A stretch of 64,000 bases of DNA from Diphasiastrum complanatum (GCA_029204225.1 CM055101.1:41378927-41442926), one strand, 5' to 3'; counted from the stretch's first letter, positions 9,991 through 22,780 are shown. Made by a program: numbers and translations. The notes: generated by a model not told the origin, from the sequence alone.

Positions 9991-10859
9991 AACAATGAAG
10001 TTAGAGAACATGACACTATTTAAACATTGCATGGAGCAAGTGATTCTCAATAAATGCCAACAATCATAGGTGCCACATGTTTGATGTTGTGCAATTCAAA
10101 ACCCAAAACAAAGGAAAAATACAAAAGAGACTTTTAGTTTAAACTATTTAAATTGATCATCAAAAGCGATTATTTGTCAGACCTGAGACTTGAGAGTCAT
10201 AAGGTATGGAAAATAATTTGTTGTTTATTCTCTTTCTTGTGAAAACTAAGTTTCAAAGATATTAAAGAATTGCAATCGATTTTTTATAACGGAGCAAGCA
10301 TGAGAAATTCTTTAATTTATGTGAAACCATTAGATTGGACATAGATTGTTATTCCTATTTTTAAGCACAATAGAAGTTTGTCGTAAGGCTTACAAGGTCA
10401 TTCATGCAATTGGAAAATCTAGACTTTAGATAATGTATGTAAGATAGCAAAAATATCCGAGAATAGAAGGTTCACTACAAGCAAGGATTGCATCTCAAAA
10501 TTATTGAGATGCAAGTACTTGTTTAAAGCATTTCATAGATGTGCATGGAGAAAAATTGCCAAGCTCTTTATATTTTCATCTTCTTCACAATTTTACAAAA
10601 TTGAAAATATTAATGACGTACAAAGACTTCTCCAAGGCAAAAACTATGCCACATTTTAGCTATTAGTATTTTTTCAGAATTTGGAAGAGAGATATGGGTC
10701 TAGTAAAGATTTTCAAAAAATAAAAATGATGATTAATTCAATTTATGAACTTTTAAAATTTATCAAACACTCTCCAAAGACTCTAGAGAAAAAAAAATAA
10801 AAAATCAATTGAGCAATTGATTTTGATTTTGATTTTTTGCAACTGATATACTCAATTAC

Positions 10860-11130
10860 CAAATATTAAAAGAATGATAATATTTTATTTAACTGACCAG
10901 AAGGGCACGATCCCTAACCGACCACACAACCGCCATGCATCTTCACGGCCGAACATAACATTAGGCACATTACCAATAATTTTGAAGAGCTCCAAGAATT
11001 AGCAAATTCAATTTCAAACCTCCTTTGAGAATTCAGCACTCCAAACCGGGATGCTACTCCAACTGCTTCGATCTTCCAATCCCACGTAGAGCTTGCCTCC
11101 AACTCCCATCCAAGACCGCATCTTAGTCGT
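10860..11130 (-). mobile_element. R1-family 5' leader (minus strand)
   Basis: Lies directly downstream, in element orientation, of an R1 LTR and PBS. The minus-strand ORF through it starts in the LTR/PBS and shows no domain, so I treat it as leader rather than a gene. The left boundary near 10,860 is where sequence becomes simple AT-rich. Confidence 0.45.
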
Positions 11131-11142
11131 GCTTTGATACCA
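11131..11142 (-). other. R1 primer binding site
   Basis: On the minus strand tggtatcaaagc, one mismatch from the iMet-type PBS tggtatcagagc, one base after the LTR end ctttaca. Confidence 0.7.
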
Positions 11143-11143
11143 A

Positions 11144-11621
11144 TGTAAAGACCCAAATGGATTGCCCCTAAGACGAGGATAGGAGAACACCATAAGAGAG
11201 ACTATGGAGCCAAACCGCCCAACCAAACCTAGATCAAAGCTGGACCTAGCCCCCAAGCCATGCCATGTGAAGCAAGAGAAGAAGAGAGAAACTAGTAACC
11301 TAAACCCAATATGTCGACATGAAAATTCCCACCTCATTATATAGAGAGTAGAGTCCTGTGCATGAAACCATGCAATCCCCATGCAGGTCAACTATAAATA
11401 GATCACATATCTTCATGCACTTCTCCTACATATATCCGTCACACAGACATGCAATACTCCATATGTCTCAATTAGAGTGTTTGGGTCCTCTCAAGGTAAT
11501 TAGTCACAAACAGGCCTCAACATGGAATTAAATCTTGGCATGACCAATAATCTCAAGTACTGGAGGGCCGGTCTACTATATTAGGACTATTCCACGTCCT
11601 TAACTGAATATGGCCATAACA
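11144..11621 (-). mobile_element. R1-family LTR (478 bp, minus orientation)
   Basis: In element orientation it begins tgttatggccatattcag at 11,621 and ends gggtctttaca at 11,144. Copies lie at 19,396-19,873 (plus, also 478 bp), 19,871-20,195 (minus, partial) and 22,313-22,780 (minus). It is followed by a PBS, so it is a 5' LTR. A tatataa-type box sits in the middle (in the plus-strand copy at 19,674-19,680). Confidence 0.85.
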
Positions 11622-11702
11622 CCTCTTGCTTCACATGGCATGGCTTGGGGGCTAGATCTAGGTTTGATTGGTTGGACGGTTTGGCTCCATAGTCTCTCCT
11701 AC
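11622..11702 (+). mobile_element. R1 LTR fragment (plus orientation)
   Basis: cttgcttcacatggcatggc through ccatagtctctc matches the middle of the plus-strand R1 LTR at 19,741-19,820. It abuts the start of the minus-oriented R1 LTR head to head, and copia integrase DNA follows on its right. Confidence 0.75.
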
Positions 11703-12423
11703 TGCCTATACATCTTTAAGCCCAATTCACATATTCTGTGAATTTGTCAAGTGCTTCAGATTTATTCTGAATAAAATACACTCTGACAAATTTGCTATAA
11801 TCATCAATGAAGGTTATATAATACTTTGAGCTTCCTACTGAGATCACGTTGAATGGTCCACAAATGTCACACTAGCTCCAGAATCTTAGTCGTTCTGTAG
11901 GAGTCTTTGATGAATGGAGTGCGTGACATCTTGCCTTTCAAACATGCATCACGGTGGTCGAATTGGTTGCATTCGAGATGCTAACCCCTGTTATTGCTCC
12001 ATGATGGCTTGCTTGGTAAAGTGCCATTGAGTTCATGTGGCAGAGTCTCCTGTGCCACAGAGTGTCTGGCTGGTCATCATGAGTCTGATGCACTTGATCT
12101 GCAGGTAGGCGTACTTTCAGATGATATAGGTTTTCTTTCCTTCTGCCTTGAGCGATCAAGGTACTGGTACTGGCATCAATCACATTGCATGCTTCGCCAG
12201 AGAACATCGCACACATTCCTGCATCTGCTATTCTTGCTACAAAGAGCAAGTCTTGTTGCAGAGTAGGCACCAACAGAATGTCTTCGAGTCGTCTGTCTCT
12301 GCCATTGGTGTTGACCCATAGTGAACCAATACCATTCACTTGATGTCTAGATCCATCTCCAAGAACTATGAATCTTGAGGGACTTGCACTTTTGAAATCA
12401 GACATTATTTGTCTTGATGTCAC
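11703..12423 (-). pseudogene. Copia family A protease, GAG-pre-integrase and integrase N-terminus
   Basis: The frame 12,423-11,938 begins after the active-site region (MTSRQIMSDFKSASPSRFIV, with LGDGSRHQVNGIGS next) and contains the GAG-pre-integrase motif LWHRRLCHMNSMALYQ. Integrase continues in decayed frames at 11,940-11,703, where the minus strand still reads CLKGKMSRTPF and a Tyr/Asn/Trp-rich stretch matching VYFIHNKSEALDKF-type sequence at 40,490. Stops and frameshifts are frequent. Confidence 0.78.
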
Positions 12424-12712
12424 GAAGTGTGAGGTGGCTCCTAATCTAGGATCACCTCATGTGTGTCAGATGTTGATGCTACACACACATCTTCACAAAT
12501 ATAGACGGTCGAACAATTTCTGTTCGTTCTTTCTTTATCCATGTTCGAGCTCTCGGGCTCCTCAACATAGGATGAGCTATTGTTGTTCTCTGTCTGTTCT
12601 GTGCTGATTTGTTTCTCGGCTTTTGGCAGCTATCCATGGCTGCGTGACCCTTCTTATGGCAATGGATACACTCAATCTTGGGATTGAGCCGTATGCCCGT
12701 CTCTTCTGCATC
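12424..12712 (-). pseudogene. Copia family A zinc knuckle and protease linker
   Basis: The minus strand reads CIHCHKKGHAAMDSC near 12,630-12,675, a CX2CX4HX4-5C-type knuckle with one extra residue before the last cysteine, after an upstream Cys-rich CMRCRRDGHT segment. This separates Gag from protease. Frame changes on each side show decay. Confidence 0.7.
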
Positions 12713-13467
12713 TCATGCAAGTCTTCTTGTCTGCACCTTGCTGTTTCGACCTCCCTTTGCTCTTCCAGTTGCCTTTGCTGGGTCCCTCTGCTTGCTGATC
12801 ATGATCTTGCCTCTGATTCGACTCCCTCTTAGGCTTAAATTGTTTTTTGGATTTCTCTTTGTTGTCAGGGCCTGGTCAGAACCATCTTTGTGATCAAGAT
12901 GTTCTCTGGCCTCGACTTCCTCTCGAATCTCGACAATCGCCTTTTTGAGGTTCATGGTGGGATCTTTCGTGAGCAGGGCTCTTGTCATCTAGAATGATCT
13001 AGGTAAGGCTCTAAACAGGTACGTGAGTTGTTTCTTAGCTGACACAATGTTCTCTACTTCAGAGTTATGTAGTGATAGAAACAGATCCTTAATCTTTCTT
13101 ATGAAAGAAGTGAGATCTTTTCCTTCCCACTGCAAATTCGTCAGCTGATCTTCCAGCATCATGATTTGACTTCTTGATTTCATCTGAAATATGGTGAATA
13201 ATGCATCCCACATCTCCTTAACTTTGGAGAGTGTAGCCAGGTCAAGCGATGGAAGAAATAGAAAGGCTACTGCCTTGTCATTTTTCTCTCTCCATTTGCG
13301 TAGCTCCTTGCTTGTTGTCGTAAGCATTTCTTCTGTGCCATCCACCCAGGGGAAGAGTCCTCCGCCCTTGAGTATGAGTGATGTCTTAACTTTCCGGGCT
13401 AGAAAGTTAGATCCTGAAGAATCAAGTTTGTGCAGATCTTGCTCTGCATGCTGCTGATTGAAGCCAT
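12713..13467 (-). pseudogene. Copia family A Gag
   Basis: Starts MASISSMQSKICTNLILQDL at 13,467. The frame shifts before the segment 13,345-12,989, which holds MMLEDQLTNLQWEGKDLTSF and FRALPRSF, and shifts again to 12,988-12,713 (LLTKDPTMNLKKAIVEIREE followed by a basic tail). This is the same Gag family as at 3,837-4,719. At least two frameshifts disrupt it. Confidence 0.8.
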
Positions 13468-13539
13468 TGTTTCTTGGAGTCTGTTCCCTTGTTGATGGTT
13501 GTTTGTTTGAATGCTTGGCCTCCTGAATCTGCTAGCTTC

Positions 13540-14369
13540 TGTGAAAAATGCAAAAATAAGCTTGGTAGGCCAAAAATCTTGTATATAGATAAACACACAT
13601 GTGTGGAGCCTGTTCCCACGTGTGAAAATAGTGTACTTGTCATGTACCATAATCATATAGGTTGTACATATGATTTAATTCAAGTTCTAGTGGTTAAAAA
13701 GACCAAAAAATAGTTTTCTAGATATATGACACATGGCATCAATCTATTGATTGCATGAGCCAAATATTCTGGTTAGGTGTCATATCCCATGTGTAGAGGA
13801 CAGCTCACACGTGTGGAATAAGCTAAAGTAGGCAAATTTTGACTTCTAGAAGATTTTCAAGTAGATCTCCATATAGAAGGAAAATGGACCAAAAGTGCTC
13901 AAAATAGAAGGTTTTGTCCAAGTGTCAGTTTTGCATGATGAATCATCATATGACAAAGCACCTTCACACATGTGGGATCAGAGGGATGATCAGTACCACG
14001 AGCTCCCACTTATTGTATATATAGAGCCACATTTGGCCATAATCATTGTGAGACACCAATCTTGGTTTTGGAAGCAATTGTGAGTGATTCTCTCCATTTG
14101 TCTACATTTGTTTTGATTGTTTTGAGGTTCTATCAATTTGTACTTGATTTTCAAGTTGGAGTCCGTACTCAGATAGTGTTTTACACGTGTGAAACCATAA
14201 AGTACACTTACCTTCAATTAATGATTGTTCTTGTTAGGATTTTGTGTCTAGAATTGATCTAGATTGATCTTAATCTGAAGTAGATTGATAGATCAAGTAA
14301 TTTGACAACCAATCCCTCTTGAGAATCAGATTAGGATCCACTCTTGGTCCTTTTTGTACTTTTTGCACA
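13540..14369 (+). mobile_element. Copia 5' LTR (about 830 bp)
   Basis: Begins tgtgaaaaatgc and ends gtactttttgcaca directly before a PBS at 14,370. It carries several cacacgtgtg-like palindromes (13,594-13,605, 13,806-13,815, 14,182-14,191). It lies just upstream of the gag start of the minus-strand family A element, in opposite orientation. The matching 3' LTR was not found in the window. Confidence 0.7.
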
Positions 14370-14382
14370 TGGCATCAGAGCC
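14370..14382 (+). other. Primer binding site
   Basis: tggcatcagagcc, one mismatch from the iMet-type PBS, immediately after an LTR end ...tgcaca. Confidence 0.7.
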
Positions 14383-17256
14383 TAGTACAAGAAGTTTTGT
14401 TGAAATTGATAGAATTAATCCAAATCAAAGCCAAAATTAGCAGCTTTTTGGAAACTAGTAAAATTTCGTGTAGCGAGTTGGATTTGATAGCTATCCTCAA
14501 AATTTCTGGTCCAGATCTTGTTGTAGACTGTAGGAACTCTTTTCACACGTGTGAGGCCGTACAGATCCAGTTTTGGCTGAGAAATTTCAAAAATTTGTTG
14601 ACTCACATACCCAATTTGAGTGATTTTTGTTGCAAAATCAAGCATTTTCTATAGTTAATCTAATCCTTTGATTAGTTCTTGGATTAGATCAGCCAAAAAA
14701 TTAAAATTGAAGCTTGAAATAGGTGCATTAATTGATCTTCTCTGATTTTTTGAGTGTATGTTAAAGTTAAAAGAGATTTTGCTGAAAATCATAGATTAAG
14801 GAGTGATATGCAAGGTGAAAGGTTGAAATCTCTTTTGTGGGTAATGTAAGCCTTTCAAGTAGGATTGTAGTTTTTGCATGGAACGGATACCTTTGGATTT
14901 GTTGGGATCCATGGCCTTTTATGTTTTTTCTTTAAAAGAAAGTTTTTTGCATGCATATGTAGGGTTGAGTTGGAGCCTGAGGGCAATCGGCAATTCTGTA
15001 ATTGCATGGATTGTTGCATGACATTTATCCAAGGGTTGATTTGGTTTTTGTATATTGTTCCCGAGTATGGTTAGAATAAAATTGAATTTTCTTTCTCCAT
15101 GGACAATGTCCATGTCATACGCTCTTATCAACTTAGCATTCGGCTTTCAGCAATGTAAGCCTAGCTTTTGTGGAACTTGAGTACCACAATTCGTGGTCAA
15201 GCAGTATTAATCGATTTTCGATGGAAATTTTTTCCGAAACTAATCTTGACGGAACGAAAGGAATGGTATGGTTCTTAGGCATTAGGAATTCGATTTCTTG
15301 GTACGATGCTATTTAAACCATTTAACTCTGGAGTATTGGTACTCCCAGTAAATGGAGTTAAATTGTGTTTTTTTATTTTCTCCTTTTCAAATTGGTGGAA
15401 CACCGATCAGTTGGTTATTGTGGTTTCGATGATTGTGGTCATTAAAATTTAACAAACCAAACTTTTTTGAGATACTTGTTAAATAATTAATGGAGGAAAA
15501 TTCATAATATCTGAAGGTATTTCTTTATTCAACAATATTATTTTGGGTGAATACAGTGTAGAAACACCCAAATCCAAATGTTATTTCCCATTAATTACAG
15601 ATAACTTTCACGATGTAATTCTCAAGACATAAAGTGATAGGAGAGAACAGTCTAATTTTCTTTGAAACAATTGTAATAATAGGAATTATAGAACTAATTT
15701 CATTTCTAGTAAAATCCTATGGTGAATTATATTTAAAAGATCAGATTAGTACAGTTTTATATACTACTAAATTATTTTGATATATCAGATATTCAACTCA
15801 AGTATAGGACAGAAATGAATTATTTCAGATTTTTTTCTACAGTATCTAATTTAACATTTACTTATGTCATTAAGTCTTCTTGATACCTTAGCTGAAAGAT
15901 TTTCAGAAACTAAAAATTCTAAGGAGGGAAGAAGAGTGGACATTAGTGGAAGTAAGTGTGATCAGGAAATGTATTTCACAATTAGGATTTGAGTAATCCC
16001 AAAAAATAATTGTTTAATACCAATTATTAATTTCCTGGATAGGATTCATTCAGTTGAATTCATAGTTTATATCTTTGTAACCATTGAGTTATCCGCAGTT
16101 TTGGATGTCAATTGTGATGTTAGAAGTAGAATTTGATATATGGATTACATTGGATCTGTTAGTTGATAAAAGCTTGTCCCTAGAGTTGATGCTCTTGGAT
16201 CTAGGGGGATTTGAAGTTTATCATTAATCTGTAAGGATCAGAATGTAGTGTTGAACCATGTTAATTCTTCTGTCTAGATTATAGAATCAGGTGTGGATTT
16301 GTGGTATCCATCTGATAGGCATGCCAGCCATCCAAATAAATAAATTCTCTAGTATTTGGGAACAAGAAATAATATCCAATAGTAATTATGGGACAACTAG
16401 AAGATTAGTGAATCTCTAGAATATCAGATAAGGCGGTTAAGGATTTTCTAGAAGGAAAAGCTGATGGTATGGGACATCAGTAATTTTGGAAAGAGAATTT
16501 TAGGACTATCAAGATCTGATGATCAATGGTGTGTTTTAAGACCTAGTCGCGATATGGGAAAGAAGAAAACCATTCGATGGGTATTTTGGAAAATTTTGAG
16601 GTTTAATCTAGATCCCAATGTGGTGTCTCATTATTTACAAAATCAGAGGCCCTCAAATCTATTTCTTGCTTTCTTAATCAATCCTTTACTTCTTAGTAAT
16701 TTCTCGAATATAAGACATCAGACTGGTTTTATGATTCTTTCCAGTATGAAGTTATTCTTCTGAAAGACTGTTATGTCATATAAATTACTAATTGTGCAAA
16801 TAGACTTAGAATTCAGATAAATTCTAAGGTTAACATGTTTCAATTTTTTAAACCATAGAAAATCTTTGTTGCATAAATGGATTACGATAGAATAGTAGCT
16901 TCTATCACTCAGAGTGAAAATATTTGAAGGAGAAGTTCTGTGTGTAATAGAGTGAATCCTTTAGTGGAAGCACTTATTATTGACTTTTCTTGGTTTAAAT
17001 ATTTTCATATATCATCTTTCCAGCTAACTTTTATTAAAATTTATAATTTTTTTAAAAGGGGGGGTGAAGTGTTGGAATAAAATTCTATTTGGGAATCTGT
17101 AGGTTGCATAGTTTTTTGGAAGAGAACCAACTGTGGTATAGAAATGAGGTTTGTTCTGAAAGTAATTTTGGATAGATTCAGAGTAGGATACCTAATTGGA
17201 ACTTTTCAAAGAAAGAGAAATTCTCTAGGGGTTGTGGTGGACAATCTGGAACTAGA
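14383..17256. other. AT-rich non-coding DNA (copia leader, then probable R1 interior)
   Basis: The first few hundred bases are probably the leader of the copia whose PBS is at 14,370; they include CACACGTGTG at 14,544-14,553. The rest has no ORF with a recognisable domain. Because a plus-strand R1 3' end follows at 17,257-19,873, part of it may be further R1 interior, but there is no second copy here to test this against. Confidence 0.4.
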
Positions 17257-19382
17257 ATAGGTTTGATATTTGATTCATTATCTATAAGCAATACAGTAAG
17301 AGGTCAAAGGTTACTAATTCCATTTCAATTGAATAGAAGTAAGTTTGATCTGAATTTAAGTCTGAGAGTTCTATATTGGGTCAACCTAATCTTAGTTTAA
17401 GTACTAGGATCAGAGAGGGGTTGATTTAGTAGAAGAAATTATGTAATTAGAGGTAAGTTGGATTGGAAAACTATTGAGAGTGAATGTTATTCATCTCAGA
17501 GATTTCTGGATATGTTATTTACTCATGAGAAATAGAAATATTTTGTAGCTGAGTTACAAGATCTTAGTGAGATATGTGAGTAACATATGTGGGTTCTGGA
17601 GGAATCTGCCAGATAAAAATGTGCTTAGGTACTGGGTCATAGTGAGATTATTCACATATGTGCACGATTAATTTTGTATGAATCTACTGTGTATTCTTGG
17701 TTACTATGGCTATTTGGTGTACTTAACCTAGTTGGTAAACATAGACATATGATCAAGTATTGTTTTGACACATACTTGCAGAGTTAACAAATCTTTGTGT
17801 GAAAGATTTTTGGATTAACTTATGAATGATTTGGTTAAGAATCTAAATGTGATGTTATACTATTATAATTGAATTCTTCACCTAAATTTAAGTTTATGAA
17901 TCATTGGCAATTAACTTGAGTAGTTGATTGCTACAGGATGAAGTTAATTGGTAAAACAATCAGTGTGATGTGGATTCACCAGGAACTGATAGTTTTGATT
18001 TATATTGCTTGTAAGATGCATGATTAGTGAATCATTTGGATTCATCAGTTAAAATTGTGTGCATTGGATATACAATGTTCTTGGGATAGAGTATTCCTTA
18101 GTTAAGGAATAAACTCAGCTCATTAGTGATTGTATCCCAGAGTGCTCAATAGGATGATGAATCCGAGAATAGTAACTGAAATGATATTCAGCAGGACTTT
18201 GGGTGTCTAGATTTGATTCTAGATTGTAATCTGAAGTTTTTGTAGTTGAAGATGATTGTCATTTTGGTATGCGTTCAGTCTTTAATTACCAATGGTTTAT
18301 AGAACTTAAATCTTGCACTTCAGTCAAAGAATTTTGTTTGAAAAATATTCCTAAATCCAGTATTTTCTTAATGGAAAGATTTTGGAATGACTCTTACTTT
18401 TCCTGAGTTATGTCGGACATATACTCCAGTATCCTTGAAATGATTATGGTTTTGGATTCCAGAAAATTATGATCGACAAATCATCTGAATCTAGATATTT
18501 ATGATTGATAGATCATAAATAGATACTTAATTATTGTCAGAGGATTATTTCAGAATTGTGATGACTCTTAGGTGTGACAATTAAGTCTTGGTCTATTAAT
18601 TGAGTAAGAATTCGAAACAGTGTTTTGAATCTCTCTACTCCAGTATTTTAATTGAGAACCTATGGATCTCACAGAAATTCTCACAAGGAAAGTTATTTTA
18701 CTTGTAAAGAATTTAATTTATTTAGTGGATGCTATTCTACTACAGTTTATAGCTGCAGATGCTTGAGTATAGTTCTTCATTTGATTGGATCTCTAGTTAT
18801 CATAGGAGACACATAATCTATTAAGATGAATGAATGTTATTTTCTTGTATTTGGTGCTAGAAACATGAGCATTTAACTCAAAAGAGTATATGAGATACTC
18901 AGAGTTGAGTTTTAATTATTCTATATCTTAATGATTCTCCTAGAGATTCTAGTTGAATGAATTAACATATCTTAGAATTGGATTCTAAGGATAGTTGTAA
19001 TTGGAGGCTTTTTATGAATTGTCTGCCAGAGTTTGTGGATAATTTCATACTGTAATTATTATTATTTTCTTTAACTTTAATCTCCTAAGTTAGAAAATAT
19101 TTCACTCAGTGGTTCATGTAAGTGTTTTACGTGAAGGTGATGGTGCTAACTTGTGTTGAGTGTAACCTAGTTGAAAAATTTATTGCTTAGTATACTTTTT
19201 TCAAACTTGAGTCGTAATCCACAACAGAGATTAACTATTGGAAATAGGTTTATCTCTGAGTACTTGTTTGATATGGAAGTCAGACTAAGAATGATATTTT
19301 CCTCGGTTAATATTGTAAGTTAAAGGAACTGTTCCTGTACTTCTTTCCTGTCTTGAGGAGCTTCTAAGGATAGAAGCAGTTT

Positions 19383-19395
19383 AAGGAGGGAAGAA
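19383..19395 (+). other. R1 polypurine tract
   Basis: aaggagggaagaa immediately before the LTR start tgttatggcc. It primes plus-strand DNA synthesis in LTR retrotransposons. The same tract, inverted, lies at 20,196-20,208, and a variant at 37,960-37,972. Confidence 0.8.
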
Positions 19396-19873
19396 TGTTA
19401 TGGCCATATTCAGTTAAGGACCTGGAATAATCCTAATTTGGTAGACTGACCCTCCAGTACTCGAGATTATTGGTCACGCCAAGATTTAACTCCATGCTGA
19501 GGTCTGTTTGTGACTAATTACCTTGAGAGGACCCAGACACTCTAATTGAGACATATGGAGTATTGCATGTCTGTGTGACGGATATAGGCAGGAGGACTGC
19601 ATGAAGAGATGTGATCTATTTATAGTTGACCTGCATGGGGATTGCATGGTTTCATGCACAAGACTCTACTCTCTATATAATGAGGTGGGGATTCTCCCGT
19701 CGACATATTGGGTTTAGGTTACCAGTTTCTCTCTTCTTCTCTTGCTTCACATGGCATGGCTTGGGAGCTAGGCCCAGCTTTGATCTAGGTTTGGTTGGGC
19801 GGTTTGGCTCCATAGTCTCTCTTATGGTGTTCTCCTATCCTCATCTTAGGGGCAATCCATTAGGGTCTATACA
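19396..19873 (+). mobile_element. R1-family 3' LTR (478 bp)
   Basis: Starts tgttatggccatattcag and ends gggtctataca. The TATA-like box tatataa is at 19,674-19,680. It shares aca with the inverted LTR fragment beginning at 19,871, so the two LTRs meet at a 3-bp microhomology. The ORF through it (19,626-19,943) also occurs in the other R1 LTRs and has no domain. Confidence 0.88.
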
Positions 19874-22780
19874 AGAGGAGAAGAGAGAAACTGGTGGTCT
19901 AAACTCAATATGTCGATGGGAAAATCCCCACCTCATTATATAGAGAGTAAATTCATGTGCATGAAACCATGCAACTCCCGTGTAGATTAACTATAAATAG
20001 ATCACATCTCTTCATGCAGTCCTCCTGTCTATATTTGTCACACAGACATGCAATACTCCATATGTCTCAATAAGAGTCACAAACTGGCCTTGACATGGAA
20101 TTAAATCAAGGCGTGACCAATAAATTTTGAGTACTGGAGGGTTGGTCTACCATATTAGGACTATTCCAGGTCCTTAATCGAATATGGCCATAACATTCTT
20201 CCCTCCTTAAGCTACTTCTATCCTTAGAAGCTCCTCAAGACAAGAAAAAATTATAAAAACAATTCCTTTAACTTTCAATATTAACCTAGAAAATCATTAT
20301 CCTTAGTTTGACTTTCATATCAAACAAGTACTCAGAGACAATCAATTTTCCAATTGTTAATCTCTATTATGGAGTACAACTCAAGTTTGAATATATATAC
20401 TAAGCGATAAATTTCTCAACAAATTAGTAATATCACCTTCATGCAAAACACTTACATGAACCAACTGAATGAAATATTACTTAACTCAGGAGACTAAAGT
20501 TAAAGAAATATTATAATAATCATAATTATAGTCTGAAATTATTCACCACTTTGGCAAATAATTCATAAGCTTCCAAGTACAACTATCCTTAGAATTCAAT
20601 TCTAAGATATGATAATTCATTCAATTAGAATCTCTAGGAGAATTATTAAGATATAGAATGATTAAAACTCAACTCTGAGTATCCCAAGCACTCTTTTGAG
20701 TTAAATGCTCATGTTTCTAACACCAAATACAAGAAAATAACATTCATTAATCTTAATAGACTTTTATGTCTCCTATGATAACTGGAGATCCAAGAGTCAA
20801 ACAAAGAACTGTACTCAAGCATCTACAGATCATAAACTGTAGCAGAACAACATTTACTAGATAAATAATATTTGTGAGATCCATAGGTTCTTAATTAAAA
20901 TACTGGAGTAAAGAGATTCAAAGCACTGATTCGAATTCTTACTCAATTGATGGATCAAGAATTAATTATCACACTTAAGAATCATCACAATTCCTTATAA
21001 TCCTTTGACAATAATTAAGTATCTATTTATGATCCATCAACCATAAATATTCAGATTCGTATGATACGTCAATCATAATTTTCTGGAATTTAAAATCGTA
21101 CTTAATCATTCATAAGATACTGGAGTATATGTTCCATGTAACTCTGGAAAAGTAAGAATCATTCCAAAATTTTTCCACTAAGAAAATACTGGATTTAGGA
21201 ATATTTTTCAATTAGGATTCTTTAACAGAAGTGCAAGATTTAAGTTCTATAACCACTAGTAATTAAAGATTGAACACATATAAAAAAGACAAGCATCTTC
21301 AACTACAAAAAAAACTTTGGATTACAATCTAGAATCAAATCTAGATACCCAAAGTCCTGCTGAATATCAATTCAGTTTTTATTCTTAGATTCATTATGAT
21401 TCATTATCCAATTGAGCTCTCTGGGATACAATCACTAATGAGTTGAGTCTATTCCTTAACTAAGGAATACTCTATTTCAAGAAAATTGTATATCCAATGC
21501 ACACAATTAACTGATGAACCCAAATGATTCACTAATCATGCGTCCTATAAATAATATAATTCAAAAACCATCAGTTCTTGGTGAATTCAATTACACTGAT
21601 TGTCTTACCATTTAACTTCATTCTGGAGTAATCAACTACTCAAGTTAATTGTCTAGATTCAAAAATCTCAAATGTCCAGGTGCAGCTTTTAATTATACAT
21701 GTATAACACCACATTTAGATTCTTATCCAAATTTATTAGTTAAATCATAAATCTTTCATAGAAAGATCCGTTAACTCTGAAGTATCTATCAAAACAATAC
21801 TTGATCATATGTTCATGCTCACTGACTAGGTTAAGTGCACCAAATAATCCCAGTAACCAGGAATACACAGTAGATTCATACAAGATTAGTCGTGCACATA
21901 TGTGAATAATGTCACTATGACCCAGTACATAAACACATTTTTATCTGGTAGATTCTTCCAGAACCCACATATGTTACTCACATATTTCACTGAGATCTTG
22001 TAACTTAGCTACAAAAGATTTTCTATTTCTCATGCGTAAATAACATATTTGGAAAATCTCTGAGACGAATAACATTCACTCCCACCAGTTTTTCAATCCA
22101 ACTTACCTCTAATTACATAATTTCTTCCACTTCATCAACCCCTCTCTATCCTAGTATTAAACTAAGATTAGGCTGACCCAATAAAAAACTCTCAGACTTA
22201 AATTCTGATCAATCTTACTTCTATTCCAATCAAAATGGAATTAGTAACATTTGACCTTTTACTGTACTACTTATTGATAATGATTCAAATTTCAAACCTG
22301 ATCTAGATCCAATGTAAAGATCCTAAAGGATTGCCTCTAAGACGAGGATTGGAAAACACAATAGGAGAGACTATGGAGCCAAACCGCCCAACCAATCCTA
22401 GATCAAACCTGGATCTAGCCCCCAAGCCATGCCATGTGAAACAAGAGGAGAAGAGAGAAACTGGTGACCTAAACTCATTATGTTGATGGGAGAATTCCCA
22501 CCTCATTATATAGAGAGTAAAGTCCTGTGCATGAAACCATGCAATCCCCATGCATGTCAATTATAATTAGATCACATCTCTTCATGCAGTCCTCCTGCCT
22601 ATATTCATCACACAGACCATATGTCTCAATTAGAGTGTCTGGGTCCTCTCAAAGTTATTAGTCACAAGCTGGCCTTGACATGGAATTAAATCACGTCGTG
22701 ACCAATAAAAATCGAGTACTGGAGGGCCGGTCTACCATATTAGGACTATTCTAGGTCCTTAGCCGAATATGGCCATAACA
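19871..22780 (-). mobile_element. R1 element, minus copy: truncated 3' LTR, interior, 5' LTR
   Basis: Components on the plus-strand scale: partial 3' LTR 19,871-20,195 (missing its last ~120 bp), PPT 20,196-20,208, interior 20,209-22,312, and 5' LTR 22,313-22,780. The interior matches the reverse complement of 17,257-19,382 with moderate divergence. After the 5' LTR the usual PBS is altered (ttggatctagatc), and the interior seems to start late, suggesting an internal deletion. No ORF. Confidence 0.8.

Larger units (their letters stand above)
11703..13467 (-). mobile_element. Copia family A element (gag-PR-INT start), truncated
   Basis: Minus-strand copia with gag start codon at 13,465-13,467 and domains gag, CCHC knuckle, protease, GAG-pre-integrase and the first part of integrase. 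It stops near 11,703 where an R1 LTR fragment begins. RT and RNase H are lost. A copia LTR of another family begins 73 bp upstream of the gag start, at 13,540. Confidence 0.82.
17257..19873 (+). mobile_element. R1 element, plus copy: interior plus 3' LTR
   Basis: The interior (17,257-19,382) is mirrored by the reverse complement of 20,209-22,312. It contains no ORF of useful length and no retroviral motif. A polypurine tract (aaggagggaagaa, 19,383-19,395) precedes a complete 478-bp LTR at 19,396-19,873. The element has the cis signals for replication but no coding capacity, fitting a LARD-type non-autonomous LTR element. Confidence 0.8.

Noticed and set aside
10914-11391. Minus-strand ORFs of 80 and 125 codons
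   Set aside because: They lie in the R1 LTR and leader; similar ORFs occur in other R1 LTRs (19,626-19,943; 22,303-22,560) with differing frames and no domain.
16464-16763. 99-codon plus-strand ORF
   Set aside because: No recognisable motif, no start context and no second copy; likely chance in AT-rich DNA.
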